DNA of 64,000 nt from positions 3,906,501 to 3,970,500 of the forward strand of contig WPIO01000024.1 of assembly GCA_009760855.2 (NCBI GenBank), written 5' to 3'. The stretch is from Cristatella mucedo. Lineage: Eukaryota > Bryozoa > Phylactolaemata > Cristatellidae. This document shows, one piece after another, positions 25,201 through 39,700 of this stretch. The position numbers were made by a program, and so were the translations under genes. Within the stretch, counting starts at the first letter, position 1, and every line of letters begins with the position of its first letter. Under the pieces are notes generated by a model. It was not told the DNA's origin. It saw nothing but the letters and a program-made list of their open reading frames with translations, and did no database searches.

Positions 25201-28200
25201 CAAGGTAAAATATTCCATTCTATACAAAATGATCAATCGGGCGGCCGTGATTGCACAGCTTGACATTACTTAGCACAATTTTGATGAAGACAGAGCTTTT
25301 AATGGATAGAAAGTGTTAATGTTAATCACGGGTTCTAAATTGAGCGTAGCTTTGGGCTTTCGATGCGAGCACAATTATTCAATGCCCTTCATCCTCGCGA
25401 AAGACTACGTTTTTATTGACGAGAATAAAGATAGATGCATAGCCTGATTAGCAACAGGTTACCGGCACACTTTGAATTCTGACATCAGTTTTTATAGCAA
25501 TTGCAACAACGAATCCACACTATGTCGCCGACGAAGAGAAAAAATTAATTGACTAAGCCAAAAGAAAACAGAGAAAATTATCTTCTTGAAGATATATTAT
25601 TACTTGAAGATGGTTGACTGAGTCTGTAAAAAATTAAGCGCTGTGCGTTCATGTTAAAATAGAGAATACAAAATTTGAATATTTTTTTCGACCGTTTCCT
25701 GCATTTACGACCATATGTTTCAATGAAAGGATTTTAGCTTTAGACAAAGCGCAAATGTTATAGACATACTTGGAAATGCAAGTAAGGGCCGCATGTTTTG
25801 AGAAATTCATGTTGGCATTAAATTTCTTACTAAACATTGAATGAAAAATTAGCAGGTATTTTTGGGTTACTAGTGCTAGCTTCCGGAAACAACACAAGAA
25901 TGAAAGCTCTATGCAGACAAACCTAGATAAACCATAGCATGACTTGTCGCCAATGCAGGCAATGCCACTTATGAATGCATGCATATTTAAAAGATTTACC
26001 TGAGATTTGGCTGCGCAATTGCCGCGTGGATTCAACCTTCTCAGTGTTAAGATTCACAGGAACTCATCTAAATTCACAAGGAGAGCGAAAAATTACGTAT
26101 CGCTCAATTACCACACAACTACAGGGCTCAGATCTGAAGAGTCTCACCTTAAAAACTAGCACTAACACGCTTCCCGTAATCCTAAGACGCTGGAAATAAT
26201 TTTCTCCTTACTTATCTCGGAGTGAGTGCAATGCGAAGCTCGTTATTAGGAAATACATATATATTTTATATGCAGATATCTATATATATTATAATATTAT
26301 AATATATATATATATATCTATATATATATATTTATCTATATATACATATGATTTACATTTGATGTTCCTTCTGTATTTAGACTAAAGTATTAAATATTTG
26401 TACATCTTATGATTTTAGGTGCGTATGTTGGGCATAGTAATTTTTAAACGTGCGCCAGATTTAAGAGCAAGGCTGTTTTTACCCTTCAGCCAGAGTACTT
26501 AATACAGTTAGCCTCTGAACTCTGAGTGCTCGGCAGTGGATCGTATGACTTTACTTTAATTTAATCCTCAGCCGATTCGCTGACCTTCTCACCACACATT
26601 TTTCTTAACGTGTTTGGGCTTCCAAGGAAGGATCTTTAGAGGCACGTGGCAGCTTTTTAGCAACCCTACTGCTAGAACCCGAGCTCGCTTGTGTCCCATA
26701 GTGGAGGCACAAGCAATTGCCGATTGTATTGCTGTGAACTGCGACCCGTCTGGTGAAGTAAGGCGTTGTTTGCCGAAACACCTTTCCAGCCTACTACTGC
26801 CCTAATTGGCTATTCAGTGGCGTCAACTGCAGGACCAATAAGCCGCCTCGAACTGCTTGCCGGTCTCCCGGTAAGTTAAGCCGCTCGTACTTTCGCGGTA
26901 AAATTTGTGATGGTGCATCGGAATGAACTATGAACCTGGCTAACAGTAGCTGCCGAATGAATCTGTGTAGGTTCAATCGAAGGCATTTTCTTCATGGAGA
27001 GCATCATGGAACATATCGCAGAGGTGCTTCAAGTGGAGCCTAATGTGGTGAAGGAGCTCAACTTGTACAAGAAAGGACAGGTAATCGGCTGTAATTATGT
27101 CATTGGCGGGCAACTGTTAGAGCTGAGTGCGACATAATGCAACCGGCGACGCCTCTAGCATGGCATACAAGAATGTGGGTCACCGAGTGTGTACTTGCAG
27201 CAGCGTCTGTAGTATTGGTTGGTGTGCGCTTTTTATATAAATAGCTGCTCAGCCCAAAACATGGTTTTCAATTCAAATCATGAAACGCCCACCATATTAG
27301 TAGGTTAACAAAGCCACCCGTACGAGTTACATCAACTAGCAATTTCAAAATAAGTGAACCACAGCAGGCCGTCGGCCATGCGAATGCATATTGAACTATC
27401 ATTATGCCTCCAGTGGGAATGAACCGGAAATATCTAGGTTGATAGTCCGCTGCTATAACCGGTTAAAATATTGAGTCTACTCTCCATACGGATTCAAAAC
27501 ATGGCTAGACAGACCTGGCTTGAAGTTTCGCGACGTATATGCAGCTACAAAAAAAACTAATGCGATAAGAATATTTGCTTGCCACGGACTAAGCTTAAGA
27601 TAAGCTGATTCAGCAGCTGCATTTAGGTAGTGGCTGAAGAGCCGTAGTGGCTTTTGCCACTCTCCTGCCTGTGGCGGCAGATTAGGAGCTGCCTACTGCA
27701 GGCAAACCATTTTAGGTGGTTGCGTATTTTTGCTGATGCTCTTCAGGTTTTACCACTTATCTCGCTCCCTGATCAGGCAGGTATGGCTTTCAATTAAAAA
27801 AATGTTGCGATAAAAGCTTATGCAGTCGCTAACGATTTTAATTGTAGTTACTAGCTTAGTGATATCTGACACGTGCAAATGCTTCATACATACTTAGTTA
27901 ATCGCTCTTACTATGCAATGGTTTTCTCGCTTTAAGAAGCGATTAAAGATCAGTGTACTTACGCTATTGTAGTTAGCAGAGACATTCAAATTAATAATAA
28001 TAATAATAATAATGCACTTGATGAAGCACCCTCAGAGAACTCAATCTCTTTCTAGGCGCTTTACATTTGCTGCAAAGGGAAACGCGATTGAATGGTGAGT
28101 AATATCATGCTTGATAAATAACATGAATAACATGGTTAGGGGTGACATTCACAGGGTCAGCATGCAAGTGTGGGTAGTGGCAGCATGCACAGCGACAGCA

Positions 28201-31200
28201 CGCATAACCACATGAAGGACGAATCAAAGGGACCCACTAAATGCTGTCCTAAATTGATGTGTTTTGAAGTTATTTTTAAATGTGGTCAAGCCAGGGGATG
28301 TTGTGACGCAAGTCGGGAGTAAGTTTCAGGCTTTGGAAGCATACGAGCTAAATGCACGATCTCCAATGGACTTGAGGTTTGTACGAGGTATTGGTTAACT
28401 GTTGGATTCCGAAAAGTGAGTGGTACGATTCTTGCACTGGTGGGGAGTAGATCTGACAGATTGACTGGAGCCAAAAAATGAAGTGATCTAAAGGTGAGCG
28501 TCAAAACCTTAAAGTCGATTCGTTGCTTGACTGGGAGCCAGTGCAGGTCGGCAAGAAATGGTGTGATGTGGCAACTGCGACGCTCACAACAGACAAGCCT
28601 AGCTGTAGAGTTTTGCACCAGCTGTAAGCGCCTGATTGCACATGCCGGTAGGCAAGCAAGCAAATTAATTAGGAGGCTCCTGTTAGCGAAGCTGTGCATG
28701 ATTGATAAATCGCACTTACTTCTGGGTTTTCTCAAATTTTTCCGAGAAGAATTCCATGGAATTACAAGGGTAGGTTTTATCAAGAATTAATAATCACAAA
28801 ACTTAAGCGCAAACAAGATCTAGGAGCCAAAGAAAACACAGGTGGTAGGGATGTGGAGAAAAATGAAGAAATTTTGAAGACATTCCCGATAATTCACAAG
28901 TATTTTATTACTAAAAATAACCATAAGATAACGGAAGCTTTCAAGATACCGGGATGTGAGTGTAAGCAGAGCAAGATTTTCACTGTATTAGGATTTTTTT
29001 TAAAGGACACTCAAGTTTCGTAAAACTATCCGATTAGTTCCTTTGCAAGATAGGAAATAAAGAAAGCTCAGCTATAGAGGCAATACGTACAAACCTATAC
29101 TTTTTCGCGTATAGTAAGTGTTATTTACCGATCGATAATAACGCAAAAGTACAAAAATATCCCCACAAACGTACGCATAAGAAGCAAGGTAAACGCTTCT
29201 TTTAGTATTTAATTTACGCCGAACGTAGCAATCGGGATATATAACGGCAACACGGTTTGAGAATAAATTTGGTCCCTTGTTCGGGGAATAAATGTTTGTG
29301 TAATATTGTAAATCTCAAAATGCACTCGTTTCCAAGTCGAATGGATCATTTTCCTATCAATTCTGTATATAAAACCGTCAAATTTGATGGATTATTTTTG
29401 AACTAATGGCGAACCAAATGGTGCGAATGGGTATGTTTTCTCTTAAAAAATAGGCACATTTCAAATTTAGCAATGCCCAGGTAGCAAAAGCATATTTAGT
29501 GCGGAATAATGAGCTGCTTTCCAAATATTTTTTGAGAAAAGCAATTAGGAAATAGCGTCTATTACCCTTGAAAAAACAAGCAGTGCTAAACCGTGTAATT
29601 AGTCAAATTATAGTAGAGGGTAATTTGGCGAGGCCCTGAAAACCGTTGGCAATTGAGATGTCCCTACCAAACATGACTTTAGCTGTATCTTTATGATAAA
29701 ATCGATATAACAGTACGCATTATTTTACCTTAAATATATTTTCTTTTAGTGCAAACGCTTCTAATGAATAAAAAAATTGACAAGTGTGACTGTTGCCGTG
29801 AGAAGGAAACATAATTGGAACTATTAACTAGCTAGCACCGAACTTGCCAATTGAGTCAAGCGAAGTGTTTTCGATCGCAATAAGGAAGGCAAATACTGGG
29901 CATAGGGTTGATTCCCAAGTCCTAATTTGAATTTTATTGGCATTCAATCTTTAGAAATTGAGAATTTATTAAATTTTAATTATTTCTTTGTAGTGCTCAA
30001 AACCACCCACGTTTTACCCATTTAGAAAATGCACATAATAAGAAGTGGGCGCAATAATACATCCATAACTAGTTACCTTGTTGCCGCTCCAGAATGCGTT
30101 TGGGAAACCGTTATTTCAGCTTGAGTTTCCTGGTTAATACCTGGCACCGTAATTTATTCTGTTTCATATTCTTACATTTTGATTTTAGCTGCAGCTATGC
30201 AACAAAATTTACCTGTGTAAAACAGTCATAACCATTAGTGCTCACCCAATTTTGCCCTGTTTAACCTAAGCGTACCTGCCTCTGACTTCGCCTGATGGTG
30301 TTTAATTTCACAACTTGTATCTGCTTTACCTATTTGTCCGGAGAACCTGAAATGTCTTTAGTTATCTTGAACATGAGGTACACCGCTGTACGTGCTGAAG
30401 GAATTGTTAAATTGGAAAATTTTGAAAGGTCTACGGCATTCTCATCGCCGGGACAGTTCTGCAAGAGTCGCTCAGAGCATGCGCTCTGTATTTGCAGACC
30501 ACTGCAGACGTAATGATTAAAGCTAGGCACATAAATTAAATCAAACAAATGCTCGATCACAGAGGAAATGATCCAAAGCTAGACTTGAGGCCGTTAGTGA
30601 AAGTATAAATACCAGCTTCTACTTTGTTTTTTATATGTTGAAACCACGTTCTCAATGGTTCAGACGGTAGAGCTCTATGCCAGAAAACCCGAGGTATTTG
30701 AGTGCAACTGATCTGTATTTGGTGTAACCAAATTTGTAAAGCCTCGGACTAAAAAAACCCAGAATTTTATAGTTGGAGGTGTGTGTGAAGGAACACGACG
30801 CTTGCAGCCTGCGAGCACTGGGCGGAGGAGACCTTGCGATGGCTCTCTGTCAGACTGCCTACGCAGCCGCAAGCTCACGACCGGTGAAAGGGCAGACGAT
30901 GACTCGGCAGTCCTGCCCAAATCCATGCATTGGCGGCATCTGTGGCGACATCAATCTACCACAAACTGCCGCCAGCTGTCGGGCGGGTTCGGAACGGACA
31001 ATGGCCAGACAGCGCGAAAAACAACGCATGCAAGAAATATAAGGGCTGCGGAACGAGTACAACGGGAGGGGAAGGGCTAGATCCCTCGACGCCGGCAGCC
31101 GTCTAGTGTGTGTACGCTGGGCTTGGCCGGCGTAGCTTGAAAAAAGGTTTTGGTGTTGGAGCCAGCAGACTTGTTGCTCGGTCGCGCTACCCGCTACCGA

Positions 31201-34200
31201 GTACTAATTTATTCTCTTGGCAAAAAGCATCTGGTCGTTCTGCGATTTGAAGTTTTAATCTGCTCTGCCTGTCCATACAAAGAGCTTCAAAGGAGCAACG
31301 TATCGTAAATATTACTTTCACAGCTGAATATGTTGTGCGGAATGTATGACTCCAACGAAATTGCACAGGGTCTACAGGATGCCTGCTTGCTCGGCAGGTT
31401 TAAAAAGTGGGCGGATGACCGCGGGATTGTAGTAAAAAGGGAACTTATTTATTCAGCTCAAAGATTATAAACCGCCACAAAGCCAATGTTTCGTTATGCT
31501 AGACGGGCAGCCGTGCGTCAAAAGCATTTTATTTGAGTGAATTCGCATTTGCAGATTGACTGCCCACTTCTTTTAATCTAGCGTGACTACAATTGAAGCT
31601 TCTATATACTTGCGTCATTTCCCTATGCTTTATTAAGCTAGTTTCCACAAAAGATACAGTCACCAACAGGATGGGTTAGTAGAATATACTGGCACATCCT
31701 CAGGATAGGCTTTCCATCGCACACTTCACAAAGAAAAAGCCACAGACACTAACATAGCTTAGCGCAAATAGCTATGGCAAACGTTAAAACCACAATTTAG
31801 TAACAACTTTTGGTACTTGGCATAGTATGCTCGAGTATATGAGAATGAAAACCTGGGCACTAATGCACATCTTCATTTTAATCCTGAATATAATAAATCC
31901 AAATTTCGGAGTGAAATTCTATCGAAATGGCACGTACTAATAATAAGCACTGTCCATAAGTTCTTTGTTTGGTATCTTAAAGAGAAGGTTCTATAGATGA
32001 CACTGCTGCCAGTGATTACAACTTTATGTGCTTATACTGTTATAAACACGAAAACCTAAAGGGTGACTCCTCTGAAAACATGCTACGGCCGTGTTCCATG
32101 CAATTTTTGTCATGCAGGTGACTCCATTCGGCATGAGTCTGACGTACTGTAACATTGGAGACATCGTGACCAACATCAAGACTTCTTCTGACTTTGATAA
32201 CCGCCTGCAAGCAGTAAACAACTTCAACGTGGTAAGGGTTTTCGCCAGATGACCTATATAATTTTTTATCCCATAGGTTTAGAAAACATTTCCGAAATAA
32301 ACAATATGACTGAAATGCGCTGAATCTGCGCTTGAAATGTTCATCTTGGGCTCATCTGCATTAGGCACTGTGTGAGTACGAGGCTGCTCAGGTATGATAA
32401 TGTTAAGGTTTGGCTTGCATTTTATTCAAGCTGTGCGAATACCTTTGTGTGATCGCACAGCTTCATAGATCAGCAAGGCTTTTGGTATTTTACAGGCGAA
32501 CCGCTGGAGAAAGAAGGGAATGTCGCTTGTACCGATGAAATTCCACGTGGGATGGCGAGGTGCCTCGTTTTTGGTTATAGTTAGCATTTATAATGGCGAC
32601 GGAAGTGTCTCAGTTGCTCACGGTGGCATTGAATGTGGACAAGGAATTAATACCAAGGTAAAGGCAATTCATCGTCATTCCAGAGGCACGCTGCTCTACT
32701 CAGAGTACTTAAAAGCAGGTCAGCCAAAATGAATAGAAAAGTATTCAGTCTGAAGATTTTTTTTAGTAATAGAAAAGAAGCAATACCGAATTCACATGAA
32801 TGTATAGTCCAAATTAATAGTTGCTGCTGTCTTTACTGGTTATAGCATGACAAAAATAAATTATCAAAAAAATGTGAAGAAGTTTGATTTAATACTTAAA
32901 GTTTTGCTGTAAATATTACATAGATCTATGTACTTTGGACACAGCTCTGGAGAAGGTTGTATCACTCCTTCTCCTTTTCTATTAATCAGCAATCAGCTAC
33001 ATGCATTTTTAAAAAGATACTTTTTTGTTTAAATTGCAAAACAGATTATTGTTTAGGATTATGACATGTGACCTTAGCATGCATGACCTGTTCAAGCTAG
33101 CAATCCCTTAGTCATAGCTAAGTTGCATAGCGTAGAACTGTACTTTATTTTCTGGTCCCAACTTATACAAATAAAATAGTTTAGTAATCATAAATTATGA
33201 ATAGCTAGAACTTTATTAAGTATTGTTACTCTCTATGACATTGTAGGAATTTACGAGAGACTTGAAAATTCCTTTGAGAAGCGGTACTTTATAAAATTCA
33301 CACCATCGCCCGAATTCTCAGGGAGTTTATGGTGTGAGAAATGGTTTCAGAATTTGTCTCATCAGGACCCCAGCTTAGATTCTTCACGATGTGCACAGTC
33401 ACAGATAATTGGAAAAGTTAGAATTTTATGTTTTAGTTTATCGCGAAAGTTAACAAAGCTGCAGTGATGGCGTGTTAAAGTATTTCACCATGGGAGTAGT
33501 CAAGATAGTACTGCTTGACCCTAGCTGATCTCTCAATAAGATAGCTTTTGTCTTTATCGTATCTCTTTTTGAGGTCCAGAACATAAAGTTTCAATGAATA
33601 TTCAGATTCGAGAAGCATTTTCGTGACACTTTAACTGCGGATTCTTAGGCGTCATTTATGAGGACTAATGTTTAGATTGCCAAAGCGTAGTATCTGACTG
33701 CATTAAACTTCATATACTGCTCGCTAAATCAGAGCAGCAATAGCTCAGCCGCTTGACTTATTTCTCTGACTGGTATCTAGCCTAGGATAGTGTGACTCAA
33801 TATTAGAAAACCCATCCATTCTTTCCAGTTTGCGATAAACACGTCTCACGAGTTGGTTTTTATTAAGTGTGTTTTAACTACTTTAGCTTAGAAATTTATC
33901 TTGGATTTGACAGCATTTATGTGCGTTTTGTGCATGGATGGGTATTTTGCAGATGCATTGGCTTCTATCACTTTCTTTCATCCTTAGCACAGCCAAATTA
34001 ATTGCGCCAAGTCGCTAACGTTCACCAAGCGATTCCATTTGATGCATCCTTTTGGATGCATGAGCTAATGTAAAGCTGCTTCGTTGCTAACTTGGAAAAA
34101 AGCTGCACTAAGCAGCCCACTATTTATATGGAATTTTCCTGAAAATAATTTGGAAAGACGGGAAAAATGTAAGCGAAAATCCCAAGCGCTTATGGGTTTT

Positions 34201-36628
34201 GGTGCAACAACTTGCGACAGGATTACTTCCCACAAAAGATTTTTGCCTTGTAGTGATAGTAATGCATACAAATGTGAATTGATTTGACAAAAAAATTGAA
34301 ATTTTTTGCTTCGCTGATGTTGAGTAGTTAGTGAACGGCCTTCACAATTTCAGAATCACTGCTTTGGCGAGACTTACTCAAATGCTGCAGACTCTGATAG
34401 CTTTCGATGTTGCTGGCGTCCTTAATGCTATCTATGATCAAGGTGGTCGCGAGGTCTCAGTCTACTGCTTCTAAATATTCAGAACTCCGCTTGAAAACGT
34501 TACTACCACAGTTGGCATCTAACAGTGTCTTCTTTCCGCCGGGGAGAAAATTGGCCTAAGACCAATTTTCATTTATTTTATTTATTAACCTTTATTAGAA
34601 CTATTTTTAATCATATACTTATTAAAGCGGCTAGATAAGTCCAGATTTTGTTCATGTTTTTGTTTTTGAATTTGAGCAGGTATCTCAAGCTTGCGCCAAA
34701 GAGTTAGGTATTCCGCTGGAGCTCATCGAAGTCAAGCCGACTAGTTCACTGCCAAATGCTAACTCGGGACCGACCGGTGGCAGTGTCGCATCAGAACTAA
34801 ATGTCTGGGTAAGCTCATCCGCATCGGTGGCACCAAGTATAGCACTATCTGCTATGTGCCACACCGAAAGTCTGCGCTAGGAATGCCTCTATTTAAGGCA
34901 TTTCCGCGACTTGGGTAACGCTATTTCATGATCACCCTCTGTTTAAGCTTACATGAACATGGCAAATATAAAGCACCTAGAAAGAGATTGAGCTATCTGA
35001 GGGCGCTTTATCAAGTGTATTACTATTATTATTATTATATCGCCTGGGACTCAGGGTCAAATTAAATGAAAGGCCATCAAGAAATAGTAACGTGGTGGCA
35101 CCACGTTTTGTTCCGAATGAGTCGTAGCTAGCGTACTGCGGCCTGTAATTTGACCACATAATAAGTCTACAATACTTAAAATATAAGCCTTTCTATGCTG
35201 CTGAAAACTCAAACTCGCACTTTGTTAAGCTATGCTCTCTTTCTAGTCCATACAATTTTGTTCTAAATAGAAATTTTATCGTACCCTAAGAAAAATACAT
35301 CTATTTCAAGGCACACAAGTTCTCCTTTGAAACGAAGCATGCCAAGTAGCTGTGATAACGAGGGCAGTATTTTCTTTTAGCAAAGGAGGTCAATTCACAG
35401 AGACAGAGCAAATGCTGTGAGATACTAAGTGGGTATTTAACTTCTTTTTATTTACCAAATAGTAAAACCATCTGCACATGGCTTGCAGCACATTTTCTGA
35501 AACTAAACGATGACAAAACTAACTTATTAGTTATGGGCGAACCCAATCCAGTTCAGAAATTTGAAAGGCTGACGCTCGAAATTGGCTCTGCCAGCATATC
35601 TAATGTCGAATCAGCTCGAAATCTAGGTGTCATGTTCCAAAGTGACCTCTCGTTAGACGACCACATCAGCTCCACAGTCAAATCTGCCTACTTTCAGCTA
35701 CATAATATTGCTAAAATTTGGGCTTGTTTAGATAAAGATACCACGTCTAAGTTGGTCCATGCATTTGTGACATCCTGTCTTGACTTGTGCAACTCACTGC
35801 TTACTGGCCTACCGGCATGTGCGATCAGGCGATTGCTGCTGGTGCAAAACTCCGCAGCTAGGCTTGTCTGTCTTGATAGTCGCAGTTGCCACATCACACG
35901 ACTTCTCGCCGACCTGCACTGGCTACCAGTCAAGCAACGGATTGACTTCAAAGCTTTGTCACTCACTTTTAGATCACTTCATTCTTTGGCTCCAGCCTGT
36001 CTCTCAGATCTACTCCCCTACCAGGCCAAGCATCGTACCACCCGCTTTACGGAATCCAACAGTCTACAAATACCTTGAACAAACCTCAAATCCTTTGGAT
36101 ACCGTGCATTTAGTTCTTACGCTCCCAAAGCCTGGAACTCCCTCCGACTTGCGTCAGAACATCCCTTGACTTGACCACATTTAAAAAGAACTTGAGAATA
36201 CAACAATTTAGGACAGCATTTAGTGGGTCCCTGTGATTTGCCCTTGATGTGCTTATGCGTGCTGACACTGTGCCTGCTGCCACTAACCACATTTGCATGC
36301 TGACCCTGTGCATGTCACCCCTAACCATGTTATTCATGTTGTTTATCAAGCATGATATTACTTACCATTCAATTGCATTTCCCTTTGTAGTAAATGTAAA
36401 GCACATAGAAAAAGATTGAGTTCTCTGAGAGCGCTTTATCAAGTGCATTATTATTATTATTATTATTAAAGGAATGTCGAGAAGTCATTTTAGAATGAGT
36501 TCTTGGCTTGTGTGGCATACAAACAGAAATATTAGTCTCCAAAGTGTACACGTTTTGGTAGAGGCACAACAAAGATTGTTGAGTCGAGGGAGCTGGTTGT
36601 TCAATGCAGAGCCTTTTAAAGAAATATT

Positions 36629-36705
<77 letters not shown>

Positions 36706-39700
36706 TAGTGCGGAGAAAAATAAGGCAATGACCTAAAAGTAAGTGAATTGCCAGGAAATTGGTTAGGCTACGAGATGGGAGCTAGTAAAGATAAATTAAA
36801 GTAAATTACCTGCTAGCTGCTGCTACAAAAGCTTGGTTTAAAATATATTTCGGCAAAATTTAATTTTTTAGAGGCAATCATACCGACTTTGCGTTTGTGA
36901 ACAATAATGACTTGCTCAGTGCAGTCGCTGTATCTACGACTAGGGTCATGAAGTGCAAGCACCTAAACCTCGGCTAAGACCCAGGGCAGGTAAAAATAAT
37001 GTGATTAAGTGGCTGTGGCATTAACAACAAACAAGATTTGCTGCAGAGTTTTGCATAAACTGTTAGCGTCTTATTGTACAGCCAGAAAAGCCTACAAGTT
37101 GTGAATTAACCGAAGTCTCGACCGGGCGTCAACAATACGTGGACCGACTTGGCTGAGCTATCCGTATCTAAGTAGGCCCACATTTTGCAACAGGCATATA
37201 GCTGAAAGTTGATAGAGTTAGATGAAAGCGGCGAGATGGTAGATTTGACTTTAGAGCTGGCTTGGTTTTCTAGTGAAAAGTAATTTTAACGTGGAGTTCA
37301 CAATATGCCAAGACCAAGCCCATTTGAAGGTAATGCTTTCCAATTTTGTTTAGCAGCAGTAGGTTTGCCTTTAATCAGTTATTTGGTTTTATTCTAGTTC
37401 CACTCGAGGAAATGTGATCCAATCCTTATGCAAAAACTGAGCTTTAAAATGATGACAAATAAATAAATTGATTAATTAAAATTCAAATCAATACGGAGCC
37501 ATTTGTCTTGGAAATCTTCAGTTTATAGGGGACCTGAACTATTACTTGTGAGTGTATTCAATGCTCACGTTAGATTCTAGTGGTTCAGCACTGACTTAAT
37601 GCTCAATTGCATCAAATGCTGCTTAATACCACACACTACAGGAGAGAATTTAGCTAAGTCAGCATTTATTTTAAGAAATCCTTCAACCCATAAGACACTA
37701 TAAGAATCCTTTCTTTGGTATGTCACCCTACAAGTGCCGGATCTAAATCGAGGCTCATTAAAAGTCTTTGCAAAGTATTAAGAGTGATTAGAAAGATAAA
37801 TATCCTGCTTACAACATCCTTCAAAAGTACATTGACTTTATTATTATTATTACTTTGACACATTACTAGTCATAGCTGCCTGTTAGAAGTATTCCTGAAT
37901 AGTTAAATGCACTGAATCATACATGCACAGCTGAGGGCTCAAAGCTTTGCAGGAAGACAAGGAAAGTTCACTCGAAAGCGTGACAAAATCTTTATCGCTC
38001 TCGCCATCAGTCGCAATGGGCACAGATTCAGAACCCAAGAGAAGACGCAATGTCATTTTACTGAGACAAAGCACATGCCGGGACGAAATGGCTTTGATAT
38101 AGCTCATTTTTTAAATGTAGAGACGCGACAGTAGTTGGCTGTGAGCAGCAAGCTTTGGATGAGTGGTAACTAAATGCTATCTCCAGGCGATTGGAATATC
38201 GCTAAGAGCACAATTCTATCGAACGGAGGCAGAAGGGCGGGTAGAAAAAGTTAATACCGGATGTACAGCTTATTCAGATTGGTAGGATGGAGCAATATCG
38301 TGGTGGAACATAGAGGTATGCGACAAAGCTCTAATATCTGGATATGGATACATACTGATAGTGGATAAACTGGTTGATGGGGAGCCTGTTCAGATTGATG
38401 GGAAGTGATGAAACTAAGCGTGGCAGTTGTGATGCTGATGAACGTCAAGCCGACCTTATGAAGTCGAGCCTCTGTCACAGTAGGTAGTTTATCTCAAGTC
38501 TAAACACTATGGGTAAGGCGTTATTTGTTTCGTTTGCAGATTAAGAGAAGTAACAAACTATTGTAATGTGACTAAAACAGCCGATGCATTTCAGCGTTTC
38601 CTAAATTGGGCTTTTGTTATTTAATCATATTGGTAGAAATAAAATACGATTTGAATACATTTGGACTATTCTGACGGCAGGTTTTCTTAATTTGGTTAAA
38701 TATACAATCGTCTTCACTAATTCATACTCGTACATGGCCCCGACGTTGAGCTAGCTAGTTCTGAACGAAACAAGACAGCTCCGACATCAGACTAGCTAGC
38801 CATGGACGATGCAATGCATAGCTTGAGCTCCACCTGCTTAACCAGCTGAGCATTATACTGGCTCTGATTTTTAAGCAGAGATGTGCCGGTTTAGCCCAGT
38901 GGTTAAAGTGCTCGCCTATAACGACCGAGGTCAGAGTGAATATATTTGACGACCGCGGTCGTGGGCTCGAGCCCCGTGGCATATGTGAAGTGCCTGACTA
39001 GAGATTAATTCTCTTTAGGTGCTAAACGCATAAATTATATTTACATTTAATTAGAGCAACTCCTTATTATAAATATTTGTTCATGAAAAAATCACCGAGG
39101 ACAAAGAGGAAATCAATAATGCACTAAGAATATGCCTTTAATACGTGGCTTATCAAAAGTCGACAAGGAAGAAGAAAACAACTTCATAGCTGACTTATCA
39201 GCCTCATTTGTAAAGTGGCAGAAGAGAATTAATGGCTAACACCACTACTTGTAGTTGGCAATAAAAAATTACCCAACTGTACAATTCGAGCCCACGACTG
39301 AGCGAGCACCTTACCTCCTAGGCCATCACGGCCAAGTAAACACAGCTACAGATTGTTGCCAACGTTTTATTGCTAATTATTCAGGGGATGTACAAATGTT
39401 ATGGTAGTCTTGAATTGGTGAAATCTCAAGCAAAATTAAAGAAACCCTCTGAATTGGTGCCAGTAATTTAGTATTTTCTGTAACTTGTGGATTCACTATA
39501 TCAGCTGGCATTTTTTCTTTACTGCCAACTTTAAATAAATAATGGAGTTTAACCCATATCTTAAGGTAAAAATACTTTATGATCATCAACCCATTTAACA
39601 GTGGTTCTCAACCTGTCGATCGCGACCCCCTATGGGGCTCAAACGTCTTGCATCACTCAAGACCATCGGAAAACACGCATTTACACATTTTTCGCACAAT

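Larger units (their letters stand above)
27081..32117 (+). other. 5.0-kb intron with LINE and GC-rich repeat
   Basis: Contains a minus-strand LINE copy (27992-28655) and the first copy of a GC-rich dispersed repeat (30775-31195). 28656-30774 and 31196-32117 are AT-rich and unassigned. Confidence 0.7.

Noticed and set aside
25975-26199. Candidate missing oxidase exon (KTSTNTLP segment)
   Set aside because: It resembles the KTNTP motif only briefly. The true motif was then found in exon 11 (CRTNKPP...CRSPG).
30773-31080. Cys-rich small protein genes in overlapping frames
   Set aside because: The region is one copy of a dispersed repeat, and the frames are not kept in the second copy apart from a short stretch.
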